From Caldithrix sp. (lineage in GTDB: Bacteria > Zhuqueibacterota > Zhuqueibacteria > Thermofontimicrobiales > Sulfurfontimicrobiaceae): 57,969 nucleotides of DNA. Every line of letters starts with the position of its first letter. The first letter of the stretch is position 1. Below, piece after piece: positions 16,188 through 25,956 of this stretch. The position numbers were made by a program, and so were the translations under genes. The stretch is taken from the NCBI GenBank assembly GCA_020722815.1, contig DYKB01000043.1, positions 1 through 57,969 on the forward strand, written 5' to 3'. A model generated the notes under the pieces. It had not been told where the DNA came from. It made no database searches and saw only the letters and a program-made list of their open reading frames with translations.

Positions 16188-18614
16188 TTGAATTCGAACA
16201 AGCAAAATAATGAACAATTTGCAAACCCTTACGGTCACTTTAGTGAGGATGGTCTTGAATATATCATCACCCGGCCGGATACTCCCCGGCCCTGGACAAA
16301 TGTCATTTCCAATGGTGATTTTGGGCTTATTGTCAGTCAGGCAGGAGGGGGTTTTAGCTGGCGTACACATACAAATTTGAACCGGCTCACCCGCTGGAAT
16401 CAGGATCTCATCCGTGATGATTGGGGAAAATGGCTTTATCTACGCGATCAGGATACTCAGTCCCTTTATTCTCTGGCTTTTCAGCCAGTCCAGGCAAAAT
16501 TTGAAAAATATCAGGTTCGTCATGGATTAGGCTATACCGTTTTTGAACAGCAATTTTCGGAGTTTGCGACTGAATGGACATTATTTGCCGCCGCTGAAAA
16601 ACCGGTTGAAATCTGGATTTGTAAAATAAAAAATTTGACCCCGAAAACCAAAAAATTCCAGTTGACTTCATATTTTGAATGGAATCTCGGTGCCGCGCCC
16701 GATGGGCATCGTGAATTTCATAAATTATTTATTGAAACAAAGTATCATGCAAATCAGAATGCCATCTCCGCCACGAAAACCCTCTGGGAAGTGCCCACCA
16801 GTCGCGGGCACTGGAATACCGAATGGCCGTACATCGGTTTTCATGCCGTAAATAGTGAAGTGGTTGGTTGGGATACGAGTAAGGATGCTTTAATTGGGCG
16901 GAATGGTGGATTTCATCAGCCAATGGGAATTCGTCAGGGTCAATTTTCCATGACGGATGGCCGTTTTGAAGATGCGGCTGCCTCATTAGCGATTGATATA
17001 ACACTTGCGCCTGCTGCAGAAAAAACGATCATTTATGTTTTAGGCCAGATCGATCGAACGGATCCATCTGAGCGGGAAAAGCAGATTGCGCCCTTCATTC
17101 AGGAATTTTGTAATGAAAACACCGCTATCAAGGAATTACAAAAAGTCAAAACGTACTGGCAAAATTTGATTAATGAAATATCCATCGAAACACCGGAGCC
17201 ATCACTGAATTTATTAACCAATATCTGGTTAAAATATCAGGTCATTTCAGGACATCTATCAGCACGCACCGGATATTATCAGCAGTCCGGCGCTTATGGT
17301 TTTCGTGATCAGTTACAATCGCAGCAGGTCTGGTTACCAATTGATCCGTCAAAAATGATAGAACACATCGAATTGAATGCCCGACATCAATTTCAAAAAG
17401 GGACAGTTCTCCATTGGTGGCATCCGCTCACCGAACAGGGACTGCCCACGGATATGACCGATGATCTCCTCTGGTTGCCTTTTATGCTTAATCGCTATTT
17501 ACTGGAAGTTGGCGATTTTTCTTGTTTAAGTAAAAAAATTCCCTTCTATGATATTGGAGAAGCGACTTTGCAGGAGCATTGTACACGGGCTATCGATGTC
17601 GTTCTAAATCGCTTCAGTCCGCGTGGTTTACCCTTAATTGGCGCTGGCGATTGGTGTGATGGTTTTAGCGCAGTTGGTCTCGATTGGAAAGGTGAAAGCA
17701 TCTGGCTGGGGATGTTTCTGTATGATATTTTGGTAAATTGGGCAGAAATTCTGGAAGTTTATAGTCCCGAACCGAATCCTGAACAGGCGAAAACATATCG
17801 TTTCAAGGCCGAACAGCTTAAAAATGCCCTGAATATGCATGGCTGGAATGGTCAATGGTATCTGGCCGCCACCAAAGACGATGGGACACTAATTGGCGAT
17901 CCATCTCAATCTGAATGTAAAATTTATCTGAATTCACAAACCTGGGCAATAATGACCGGCGTTGCTGATACTGAACGGCAAAAACAGCTAGCGGATGCCA
18001 TTATAAAGCACCTTGAGAGTGATAATGGATTTATGCTTTATCATCCGGCATTTAAAACTTCCGACAACTTCATTGGCTATATCACCCGGTATGCCCCTGG
18101 TTTACGTGAAAATGGTGGTGTTTATACCCATGCAGCCACCTGGGGGGTACTGGCACTGGCGAAACTGGGTCGGGCAGAAGATGCGTTCCGCATTTTATCA
18201 AAATTAAATCCCGTACTCCAAACCCAAAAAGATGTCGAACGCTATGTTTGTGAACCTTATGTATTACCGGGTAATATCGATGGTAAGGACTCAAAATATT
18301 ATGGCCGGGCCGGGTGGTCGTGGTATACCGGTTCTGCCGGCTGGCTTTTTTCCATTATACATGAAGCAATCGGTGGTGTACAGCCGGTTCATGATGGGCT
18401 TAAAATTGATCCCTGTATTCCGGCCGATTGGCCACAGGTGAAAATCAAACGAAAATTTCGGGGGGCAACCTTTCATATTACTATCGAAAATCCCGATGGG
18501 CTCTCGCGTGGGATTCAGGAAATTCGATTAAATGGACAAATGATTCCTGGCAATATTATTCCACCTCAGGAGCCGGGTGATTATCAGGTCGTTGTAAAAT
18601 TGGAAAGAAGTTAA
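16188..18614 (+). CDS. GH94-family glycoside phosphorylase
   Basis: A cytoplasmic inverting phosphorylase without signal peptide. GH94 enzymes cleave beta-glucosides with phosphate to glucose 1-phosphate (cellobiose, laminaribiose, chitobiose or beta-1,2-oligoglucan). The frame has no ATG start; I prefer a TTG at 16188 with GGAG 8 bp upstream over the TTG at 16140. The beta-sandwich N-domain starts with ITRPDTPRPWTNVISNGDFG. The (alpha/alpha)6 barrel carries RTGYYQQSGAYGFRDQLQ (about residue 360) and GAGDWCDGFSAVG (about 485), where an aspartate of GDWxD is the general acid; GDWND is usual and here the N is C. It opens the operon controlled by operator 2. Substrate by context: beta-1,2-glucan oligomers, unproven. 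Confidence 0.85.
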   Translation: MNSNKQNNEQFANPYGHFSEDGLEYIITRPDTPRPWTNVISNGDFGLIVSQAGGGFSWRTHTNLNRLTRWNQDLIRDDWGKWLYLRDQDTQSLYSLAFQPVQAKFEKYQVRHGLGYTVFEQQFSEFATEWTLFAAAEKPVEIWICKIKNLTPKTKKFQLTSYFEWNLGAAPDGHREFHKLFIETKYHANQNAISATKTLWEVPTSRGHWNTEWPYIGFHAVNSEVVGWDTSKDALIGRNGGFHQPMGIRQGQFSMTDGRFEDAAASLAIDITLAPAAEKTIIYVLGQIDRTDPSEREKQIAPFIQEFCNENTAIKELQKVKTYWQNLINEISIETPEPSLNLLTNIWLKYQVISGHLSARTGYYQQSGAYGFRDQLQSQQVWLPIDPSKMIEHIELNARHQFQKGTVLHWWHPLTEQGLPTDMTDDLLWLPFMLNRYLLEVGDFSCLSKKIPFYDIGEATLQEHCTRAIDVVLNRFSPRGLPLIGAGDWCDGFSAVGLDWKGESIWLGMFLYDILVNWAEILEVYSPEPNPEQAKTYRFKAEQLKNALNMHGWNGQWYLAATKDDGTLIGDPSQSECKIYLNSQTWAIMTGVADTERQKQLADAIIKHLESDNGFMLYHPAFKTSDNFIGYITRYAPGLRENGGVYTHAATWGVLALAKLGRAEDAFRILSKLNPVLQTQKDVERYVCEPYVLPGNIDGKDSKYYGRAGWSWYTGSAGWLFSIIHEAIGGVQPVHDGLKIDPCIPADWPQVKIKRKFRGATFHITIENPDGLSRGIQEIRLNGQMIPGNIIPPQEPGDYQVVVKLERS

Positions 18615-18623
18615 ATCGTCTAC

Positions 18624-18760
18624 AGGAGTGCCGCGTCTATGTCGCAGCCGCCGACGGAGTCGGCGAATAAAATGATGATAGAAGAAAAAATTGTGTATGA
18701 TAGCAGGATGATCAAAATGCCAACGACGTTGGCAGGCATCCACCCAGTGGATGCACTCCG
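18624..18760. repeat. Cluster of short perfect hairpins
   Basis: GGAGTGC (18624-18630) and GCACTCC (18753-18759) could close a stem around three hairpins with three-base loops: CGCCGAC-gga-GTCGGCG (18649-18665), TGCCAAC-gac-GTTGGCA (18718-18734) and GCATCCAC-cca-GTGGATGC (18736-18754). It fills the GH94/GH144 intergenic gap and could act as RNA processing or stability signals in the operon mRNA or be a repeat element. A similar style of element lies at 50880-51030. Confidence 0.5.
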
Positions 18761-18809
18761 AAAAAAATAAATTCACAAAAAAAATTTTACACGAAAGAGG
18801 ATACCAACA

Positions 18810-20222
18810 ATGAAATTTTTTAACTTTCTTATCATGATATCCTTTATTTCTTATTCCCTCGGTTGTTCTCAAAAGCAATCAAATCAAATTCCACCAGCTA
18901 CTCAGGTGCCGTATCAATTAACTCAATCAGAAAAAGCTTTTTTAGACGATTTGCAGGAGCGTACTTTTCAGTATTTCTGGAAAGAAGCCAATCCGGAAAA
19001 TGGCCTTATCAAAGACCGTTCCACTGAAAAATCACCGTGCAGTATTGCCGCGGTTGGATTTGCACTGCCGGCCTGGGCGGTTGGGGTGGAACAAGGCTGG
19101 ATTTCCCGTGACGCCGCGGCCGAACGTACATTGACCTGTTTAAGATTTTTTATGAATTCAGAACAAAGTACTGCCCCCCTGGCCACGGGCTATAAAGGTT
19201 TTTATTACCATTTTATCGATATGAAAACTGGCCAGCGCTTTTGGAACTGTGAACTATCGACGATTGATACGGCCTGGCTGTTGGGCGGTGTCCGCTTCGC
19301 TGCGCAATATTATCACCAGAATAATACAGTCGAAAATGAAATCCGGGCGTTGGCTGATTCAATGACATTCCGTGTGGATTGGGATTGGGCGACTTTACCG
19401 GATACATATCAAGATGGCGGCGCGGTTTCTTTTAGCTGGCGGCCGGAAAAAGGTTTTGGTGAGCGCGGCTGGATTGGCTATTATGAATCACTTTTTCTTT
19501 ATATCCTAGCGGCTGGAAGCAACTATCAGGGTGCTGAAAAAGCCTATCAAAAATGGCTGAGCACTTATGACTGGCGCGAACCATATCCGAGGTTGGGACA
19601 TTTGATCTTTGCATCACTCTTCGGACATCAGTGGACTCTGATGTTTCTCGATTTGCGAAATCTGGTTGATGATTATATGGCAGTGAAGGGCATTGACTAT
19701 TTCGAGAATTCCCGACGGGCGACCATTGTACAATGGAAGTATGCCATTGATAATCCGCATGGCTGGACTGGTTATGATTCACTCTGCTGGGGTCTAACTG
19801 CCTGCGATGGCCCTGGTCGACAATTTAACACCGCCACTCGAAAATTCCACGAATATGCAGCTCGCGGCACCAGTGGTCCCGGCCTGGATGAACTGGATGA
19901 CGGCACCATCGCACCAACTGCAGCGGCTGGCTCAATCGTCTTCGCACCGGAAATTGTGGTTCCAACATTAATTTCGATGTACAAACGTTATGGCGAAAAA
20001 GGTCTCTGGGGGAAATATGGCTTTGTTGATGCCTTTAATCCGACGATAAACTGGTTTGATACGGACTACCTGGGTATCGATCAAGGTCCAATCATCTTGA
20101 TGCTTGAAAATTTTTATTCCGGGCTCGTCTGGAAATATGTCATGCAGGATCCGGTGATTCAACGTGGCTTGAAAAGATTGAATTTTCGGCCGATTGAATC
20201 AAAGAAAATCATTCTTAAATAG
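18810..20222 (+). CDS. GH144-like lipoprotein (endo-beta-1,2-glucanase family)
   Basis: A 470-residue lipoprotein (signal segment ending SYSLGC, lipobox). From about residue 45 it is a glucoamylase-domain (PF10091-type) (alpha/alpha)6 barrel: FLDDLQERTFQYFWKEANPENGL, GQRFWNCELSTIDTAWLLGGV, FSWRPEKGFGERGW..YYES, CWGLTACDGPG, DGTIAPTAAAGS, WGKYGFVDAFNP, LGIDQGPIILMLEN. Characterised bacterial members in GH144 are endo-beta-1,2-glucanases. GAGG lies 10 bp before the ATG. It sits between GH94 and the discoidin enzyme, and would cut imported or surface glucan into oligomers for GH94. Exact activity is inferred; some family members are exo-acting or transferases. Confidence 0.8.
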   Translation: MKFFNFLIMISFISYSLGCSQKQSNQIPPATQVPYQLTQSEKAFLDDLQERTFQYFWKEANPENGLIKDRSTEKSPCSIAAVGFALPAWAVGVEQGWISRDAAAERTLTCLRFFMNSEQSTAPLATGYKGFYYHFIDMKTGQRFWNCELSTIDTAWLLGGVRFAAQYYHQNNTVENEIRALADSMTFRVDWDWATLPDTYQDGGAVSFSWRPEKGFGERGWIGYYESLFLYILAAGSNYQGAEKAYQKWLSTYDWREPYPRLGHLIFASLFGHQWTLMFLDLRNLVDDYMAVKGIDYFENSRRATIVQWKYAIDNPHGWTGYDSLCWGLTACDGPGRQFNTATRKFHEYAARGTSGPGLDELDDGTIAPTAAAGSIVFAPEIVVPTLISMYKRYGEKGLWGKYGFVDAFNPTINWFDTDYLGIDQGPIILMLENFYSGLVWKYVMQDPVIQRGLKRLNFRPIESKKIILK

Positions 20223-20244
20223 TAACCTCATCAAAGGGACGTTT

Positions 20245-23200
20245 ATGATCCATCATAACTTTATCATATTCGGCTTGTTGTGCTGGCTGTTTTCGCTAAA
20301 ATCATCAGGTGCGCAGGTTCTGGATGCGTTCGAATCAACGCAAGGGTGGCATACCATTGCAGCAGAAGGTGTCTGGATTGATACAGCGGTTGTACAGGGC
20401 TATTCCGGGAAATGTATTCAATTTAACTTTAATTTTGTCACTGGTGCCGGTTATTGTGGTATTCAAAAACAATTTCCACTGCAATTACCGGCCAATTTTC
20501 AATTTTCATTCTATTTGAAAGCCAATGCTCCTGTCAATAATTTTGAATTTAAGCTGGTGGATCAATCGGGCGATAATGTCTGGTGGTTTAATCAGCGAAA
20601 TTTTGAGTTTCCAACTGAATGGCAAAAGGTTACCATCAAAAAAAGAAAAATCGATTTCGCCTGGGGCCCCGCGCTAAATCAGGAACTGACTGCGATTGAT
20701 AAAATCGAATTTGTTGTCGCCTCGACAACCGGCGGAAATGGGACGATTTTAATTGATAATTTCTGTTTTGAACCACTGGAAACGCCGGCTCGGGAATTTC
20801 CGCCACCGGTAGTTAAAACAGTTTTTGCAGCAGAAAAAAGCCTGAATATGGTGGATGGCGATCCAAAAACTTTTTGGCTTAGTCCTTCGCAACCAGCACA
20901 GCAGGAAATTCTTATTGATTTACAGGTCTATCGCGAATATGGCGGTTTAATAATTGATTGGGATGAAGAAAATTACGCGCAGCAATATCAAATTCAGATT
21001 TCTAATGATTTAAAAAATTGGGAAACCATTTATTCAGTGCATCGCGGCAAGCGTGGCCGCAGTTATATTTATTTAAAAGATGCTGAATCCCGATATATTA
21101 AATTCAACCTCCTGGAAAGCTCGCGACAAAAAGGCTTTTGTGTCCATGAAATTTCAGTTGAAGATTTTCAATTTTCAGAAAATCTGAATACATTTTTTTC
21201 CAAAATCGCTCAGGATTATCCAAAAGGCTATTATCCAAAATATTTTTATGATCAAAGTTCGGCATGGACGGTCATTGGTGTTCCGGGCGATACGAAAGAA
21301 GCTTTAATCAATGAAGAAGGCATGGTTGAGGTCGATAAAGAGCAGTTTTCACTGGAACCTTTCATTTTGAATGGCAAAAAACTGATAACCTGGAATGATG
21401 TTACCATTCAACAACAGCTTGAAGATGATTATCTTCCCATCCCTTCGGTCATCTGGCAAAACCCTGAAATTCAATTAAAAATAACCGCGTTTGCTGATGG
21501 CGAACCTGATAAATCGGTACTTTATTTGATGTATGCGCTTCAGAATCAGCAGAAAAAGGTGCAAACCGGGGATTTCTACCTGGCAATTCGGCCATTTCAG
21601 GTCAATCCACCCTATCAATTTCTCAATTCGCCGGGCGGAACGGCAAAAATTCAATCCCTATCCTGGCAGCATGAACGGCTACTGGTGAATGAAGAAAAGC
21701 AAATCATTCCAGTTACGACACCGGCCCGTTTTTCGGCTTTGGAATTCGATCAGGGGAATGTCGTTGGTTATCTTGTTTCGAAAAATTTTCCCGAACAGAT
21801 ATTGGTAGCCGATCATTTTCGAATGGCTTCCGGGGTGCTGACTTTTCCGTATCAATTAAAACCCGGTGAAAAGAAAATTTTGTATATCGCCATCCCCTTT
21901 CATCAATATTATCCAACCGAACTTAATTCTTCGCAACAGGAATTGAAAAAAAATTTCATCCTTGAGCGATTGCAAATGGTGAAAAATGAGTGGCGAAACA
22001 AATTAAATGTCGTTGAAATAAATCTGCCACCATCGGCTCAAAAAATAATCAACACTTTGCGTTCCAATTTGGCCTATATTCTGATTAATCGCGATAATGC
22101 TGGCATTCAACCCGGTTCGCGTTCGTATGAAAGGTCCTGGATTCGTGATGGTGCCCTGACTTCCAACGCCCTGCTGAAAATGGGGATTCAATCTGAAGTC
22201 AAAGAATTTTTTGACTGGTACGGGCAATATCAATTTCCTTCCGGTAAAATACCCTGTGTGGTGGATCGCCGGGGGCCGGATCCGGTGCCGGAAAATGACA
22301 GTCATGGCGAATTTATCTATGGAATTTTGCAATATTTTCTTTTTACGCACGATACACTATTTTTAAAAGCCCATTTTGAAAAAGTGAAAAAAACAGTAGC
22401 CTATCTGGAGGAGCTCATTCAGCAGCGAAGCACGGATTATTATAAAAATGGTAACGCTTCGCTGCGGGCTTTTTATGGTCTGCTGCCTGAATCCATCAGC
22501 CATGAAGGCTATTCCGCCAAACCCATGCATTCTTATTGGGATAATTTCTGGGCATTGCGCGGTTTAAAAGATGCTGTCATTATGGCAGAAATTTTAAATG
22601 ATCAGACTACCTATACCAAATTTAAAAATCTTCGCGATCAGTTCCGGGAAAATCTGTATAATTCATTAAATCTGGTCTTTAAATTAAAAGAAATTGACTA
22701 TATTCCAGGCTGCGCGGAGTTGGGTGATTTTGATGCGACGTCGACGACGATTGCCCTCCTGCCCGGCCAGGAAAAAAACAATCTCCCACAGCCATATTTA
22801 CAAAACACTTTTGATAAGTACTATCAATATTTTCAAAAACGGCTGGACGCCAATTTTAAATGGGAGAATTACACCCCCTATGAGTTACGCGTGATTGGAA
22901 CATTCATTTTACTGGATCAGCAAGCGCGGGCACACGAATTATTGAATTTTTTTATAACCGATCAACGTCCCCCGGCGTGGAATCAGTGGGCGGAGGTGGT
23001 CTGGCGTGATAAATCGACGCCGAAATTTATTGGCGATATGCCGCATACCTGGGTTGGTTCGGATTATATCAATGCGCTACGTTCATTTTTTGCCTACGAA
23101 GATGAAACCAATTATTCGCTGGTCCTCGGTGCCGGCTTAATTGAGGGATGGATTAATGCGCCGGAAGGGATATCAATTACAAATTTACCGACCTATTACG

Positions 23201-23412
23201 GTTTGCTTAATTATTCCATATCAAAAAAGCAAAATTTTTATAAATTGAATTTATCCGGTGATCTGAAAATTCCACCTGGAAAGATTATTTTTAAGAATTT
23301 TAAAAAGCAACGCCCCAAATTGGTACGAATAAATGGGCAAAATTGGCTGAATTTTTCAGATCGGGAGATTGTGATTGAAAAAATACCCGCCCAAATTGAA
23401 ATATTTTATTAA
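20245..23412 (+). CDS. Secreted multidomain enzyme: CBM-like, discoidin and (alpha/alpha)6 barrel
   Basis: About 1,055 residues. Start at 20245 (MIHHNFIIFGLLCWLF) gives a signal peptide; the frame to 20194 would overlap the previous gene. Residues about 20-185 resemble a jelly-roll binding module (FNFNFVTGAGYCGIQKQF, IEFVVASTTGGNGTILIDNF). About 195-305 is a discoidin (F5/8 type C) domain (DGDPKTFWLS, QIQISNDLKNWETIY, YIKFNLLES). About 600-960 is a helical barrel: RSYERSWIRDGALTSNALLKMG, DSHGEFIYGILQYF, HSYWDNFWALRGLKDA, TWVGSDYINALRSFF. WIRDGA and the helix pattern recall GH15/GH94-type barrels, but I cannot assign a CAZy family. Same operon as two GH144-like enzymes. Confidence 0.75.
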   Translation: MIHHNFIIFGLLCWLFSLKSSGAQVLDAFESTQGWHTIAAEGVWIDTAVVQGYSGKCIQFNFNFVTGAGYCGIQKQFPLQLPANFQFSFYLKANAPVNNFEFKLVDQSGDNVWWFNQRNFEFPTEWQKVTIKKRKIDFAWGPALNQELTAIDKIEFVVASTTGGNGTILIDNFCFEPLETPAREFPPPVVKTVFAAEKSLNMVDGDPKTFWLSPSQPAQQEILIDLQVYREYGGLIIDWDEENYAQQYQIQISNDLKNWETIYSVHRGKRGRSYIYLKDAESRYIKFNLLESSRQKGFCVHEISVEDFQFSENLNTFFSKIAQDYPKGYYPKYFYDQSSAWTVIGVPGDTKEALINEEGMVEVDKEQFSLEPFILNGKKLITWNDVTIQQQLEDDYLPIPSVIWQNPEIQLKITAFADGEPDKSVLYLMYALQNQQKKVQTGDFYLAIRPFQVNPPYQFLNSPGGTAKIQSLSWQHERLLVNEEKQIIPVTTPARFSALEFDQGNVVGYLVSKNFPEQILVADHFRMASGVLTFPYQLKPGEKKILYIAIPFHQYYPTELNSSQQELKKNFILERLQMVKNEWRNKLNVVEINLPPSAQKIINTLRSNLAYILINRDNAGIQPGSRSYERSWIRDGALTSNALLKMGIQSEVKEFFDWYGQYQFPSGKIPCVVDRRGPDPVPENDSHGEFIYGILQYFLFTHDTLFLKAHFEKVKKTVAYLEELIQQRSTDYYKNGNASLRAFYGLLPESISHEGYSAKPMHSYWDNFWALRGLKDAVIMAEILNDQTTYTKFKNLRDQFRENLYNSLNLVFKLKEIDYIPGCAELGDFDATSTTIALLPGQEKNNLPQPYLQNTFDKYYQYFQKRLDANFKWENYTPYELRVIGTFILLDQQARAHELLNFFITDQRPPAWNQWAEVVWRDKSTPKFIGDMPHTWVGSDYINALRSFFAYEDETNYSLVLGAGLIEGWINAPEGISITNLPTYYGLLNYSISKKQNFYKLNLSGDLKIPPGKIIFKNFKKQRPKLVRINGQNWLNFSDREIVIEKIPAQIEIFY

Positions 23413-23416
23413 AATT

Positions 23417-23465
23417 AGCCACCGATTTCACAGATGACACCGATTGGAATCGGTGAAATATGTGG
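23417..23465. repeat. Palindromic intergenic repeat
   Basis: CCACCGATTTCAC...CACCGATTGGAATCGGTG...GTGG forms nested arms around a CACCGATT/AATCGGTG core (about 23440-23457). It resembles a widespread family of small palindromes seen in many environmental genomes. It may also end transcription of the preceding gene. Confidence 0.4.
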
Positions 23466-23533
23466 TTTATGAATTTTTTACGAAGCATTGGTATCGATTC
23501 AAATTTTATGACCTAAATTTAAAGGAGAAACTA

Positions 23534-25954
23534 ATGAGATTGAAATCATTACAAAAATTGTGTTTGATGATAATTTTGAATTTGCTGTTTATGGTAAAAT
23601 TGTATTCGCAAAGTCTTATCGTTTTCTTCAATGAAAATCCTGCAAACAGCTCGTATTACGATCCATCCTGGGGCTATTTCAATTCTCCAAGTAATCTTCA
23701 ATTAATTAATAATGTTAAATTTCCGGTGGATACAAAACACGCCATGGAAGGTAAACACAGCCTCCGATTGCAGTGGAATTCGCAAGATGGCGGAGATTGG
23801 GGCATGGCGGTGGCTTCGACTGACTGGAAAGGATATGATTTTACGCAATTTGATAGTATCTGGTACTGGATAAATGCCCCTCAGGCGATTATACAGGCTG
23901 ATTTACCTGATCTGGCAATTGAAGATCTTTCCAATCAAAAGAGTAATCGAATCTGGCTGGGTGATTATTTTCCGGGGGTGGATACTGATACGACCACCTG
24001 GCAGAAAGTATCTGTTCCAATTAATGCTTTTCAATCTGGTGCTGATTTTACGCGTATTAAAACGATTTTCCATTATCAAAAGAAGGCCGATGGCATCACG
24101 CATACGGCCTGGCTGGACAATATTTTTGTTGTCAAAGCAGGTGGAACAGTCATCACCGGCCCGCAAGTTCCACAAAATCTGGTTATTACCGGCCATGATC
24201 GAAGAATCGATCTGAAATGGCGGCCTAATTCTGAAAAGGATTTGCTGGGATATTACATCTATCGCAAGGGTGCCAGTAATTCAGCTTTTATTCGGCTGAA
24301 TAGCGCCCCATATCAATTTTATATCTATAGCGACTTTATCGGCGAGAATGATCAGCAATATGATTATTATGTTACGTCCGTAAACCTGGCCTTTAAAGAA
24401 TCGCTGCCATCTGATACCCTGTCCGCCACAACAAAATTAATGACCGATGAGGAACTGCTCACATCGGTTCAGGAAGCTACTTTTCGCTATTTTTACGATT
24501 TTGGCCATCCGGTCAGTGGCTTGGCATTGGATCGGAATACATCCGGTGACCACTGCGTTAGCGGCGGCACTGGCTTTGGACTGATGACCATCATTGTCGG
24601 TGTGGAACGCGGATTTGTGAGCCGTGATTCGGCAGCGGTTCGGATACGGAAAATCGTGCGTTTTCTGCAGGATAAAGCGCAGCGTTTTCACGGGGCCTGG
24701 TCACACCTGATTCATGGGGTTACCGGTGAGGCGATTCCTTTTGGCGATTATGATGATGGGGGTGATTTAGTCGAAACTGCATATCTGGTGGAGGGTCTGC
24801 TTACTGTTCGTCAATATTTTAATCAGGAAAATCCCGTCGAGATTGAAATTCGGCAACGGGCAACACAGCTCTGGGAAGAGGTGGAATGGGACTGGTATCG
24901 CCGGTATCACGATAATAAATTTCTGTACTGGCACTGGTCCCCAAAACATCTCTGGAAAATAAATTTTGCCATCCGGGGATTCAATGAATGTATGATTACT
25001 TATCTGCTGGCCATTGCTTCGCCGACTCATCCTGTGCCGGCCAGTCTGTTTCATAGCGGTTGGGCTGGTTTATATACGTATATGAATGGTCGAACTTACT
25101 ATAATGAATATAAATTATGGGTTGGTGAACATTATGGCGGCCCCCTGTTTTTCACCCACTACTCATTTTTAGGCTTTGATCCCCGGAATAAGGCTGATCG
25201 CTATTGCAACTACTTTGATAATAATCGGAATATTACTTTAATTCATCGGGCATATTCTATTGAAAATCCGAAAAAATTTCCGGGTTATGGCGAATTATGC
25301 TGGGGATTAACCGCCAGTGATAATCCCTGGGGCTACGGTGCTCATTCACCAACGAATGATAATGGCACAATCACGCCAACCGCTGCCATCAGTGCCATCG
25401 CTTATGCGCCAGAAGTGGCGATTCCCACGATGAGAAATTTTTATAATACGTATGGCAAAAAACTCTGGGGAGTGTTTGGCTTTAAGGATGCATTTAATCT
25501 AAAACAAAACTGGTTTGCCCAGAGCTATCTCGCGATTGATCAGGGAACGATTGTCCCCATGATTGAAAATTATCGTACCGGCTTGTGCTGGAATCTTTTT
25601 ATGTCAAATCCGGAGATCCAGCCCATGCTGGATGCGATTGGTTTCAAACCGATCACCAACCTATCCGAAAATCAAAACCTGGCGCCCCAAAATTTTAATC
25701 TATCCCAAAATCACCCCAATCCTTTTAATGCCCAGACAATAATTCAGTTTACAATGCCAGAATTGGCGCCAATCACACTTGAAATTTTCAATTTGTTGGG
25801 AGAAAAAGTCCTGACGATTTTGAATCAGCAAAATTTGAGTCCGGGTGAACATTCGATTCAACTGGATATGCAAGCGCTGCCCTCCGGGATTTATTTTTAT
25901 CGATTAAAATCAGATAAATTTCAGGAAATGAAAAAGATGGTGCTGATGCGGTAA
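23534..25954 (+). CDS. Secreted GH144-like enzyme with CBM-like, FN3 and T9SS domains
   Basis: About 806 residues; GGAG 7 bp before the ATG at 23534. Signal peptide ends MVKLYSQ. Residues about 20-205 form a binding-module-like sandwich (HSLRLQWNSQDGGDWGMAVA, AWLDNIFVVKAGG). About 210-300 is FN3 (LVITGHDRRIDLKWRPNSEKD, YYVTSVN). About 305-705 is the glucoamylase-type barrel (ELLTSVQEATFRYFYDFG, GDYDDGGDLVETAYLVEGLL, GELCWGLTASDNPWGYGAHS, DNGTITPTAAISAIAYAPE, FGFKDAFNLKQNWFAQ, AIDQGTIVPMIENYRTG). The tail NHPNPFNAQTIIQFTMPELA...KKMVLMR is a T9SS sorting domain, so this is the cell-surface counterpart of the lipoprotein GH144. Confidence 0.8.
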   Translation: MRLKSLQKLCLMIILNLLFMVKLYSQSLIVFFNENPANSSYYDPSWGYFNSPSNLQLINNVKFPVDTKHAMEGKHSLRLQWNSQDGGDWGMAVASTDWKGYDFTQFDSIWYWINAPQAIIQADLPDLAIEDLSNQKSNRIWLGDYFPGVDTDTTTWQKVSVPINAFQSGADFTRIKTIFHYQKKADGITHTAWLDNIFVVKAGGTVITGPQVPQNLVITGHDRRIDLKWRPNSEKDLLGYYIYRKGASNSAFIRLNSAPYQFYIYSDFIGENDQQYDYYVTSVNLAFKESLPSDTLSATTKLMTDEELLTSVQEATFRYFYDFGHPVSGLALDRNTSGDHCVSGGTGFGLMTIIVGVERGFVSRDSAAVRIRKIVRFLQDKAQRFHGAWSHLIHGVTGEAIPFGDYDDGGDLVETAYLVEGLLTVRQYFNQENPVEIEIRQRATQLWEEVEWDWYRRYHDNKFLYWHWSPKHLWKINFAIRGFNECMITYLLAIASPTHPVPASLFHSGWAGLYTYMNGRTYYNEYKLWVGEHYGGPLFFTHYSFLGFDPRNKADRYCNYFDNNRNITLIHRAYSIENPKKFPGYGELCWGLTASDNPWGYGAHSPTNDNGTITPTAAISAIAYAPEVAIPTMRNFYNTYGKKLWGVFGFKDAFNLKQNWFAQSYLAIDQGTIVPMIENYRTGLCWNLFMSNPEIQPMLDAIGFKPITNLSENQNLAPQNFNLSQNHPNPFNAQTIIQFTMPELAPITLEIFNLLGEKVLTILNQQNLSPGEHSIQLDMQALPSGIYFYRLKSDKFQEMKKMVLMR

Positions 25955-25956
25955 AG

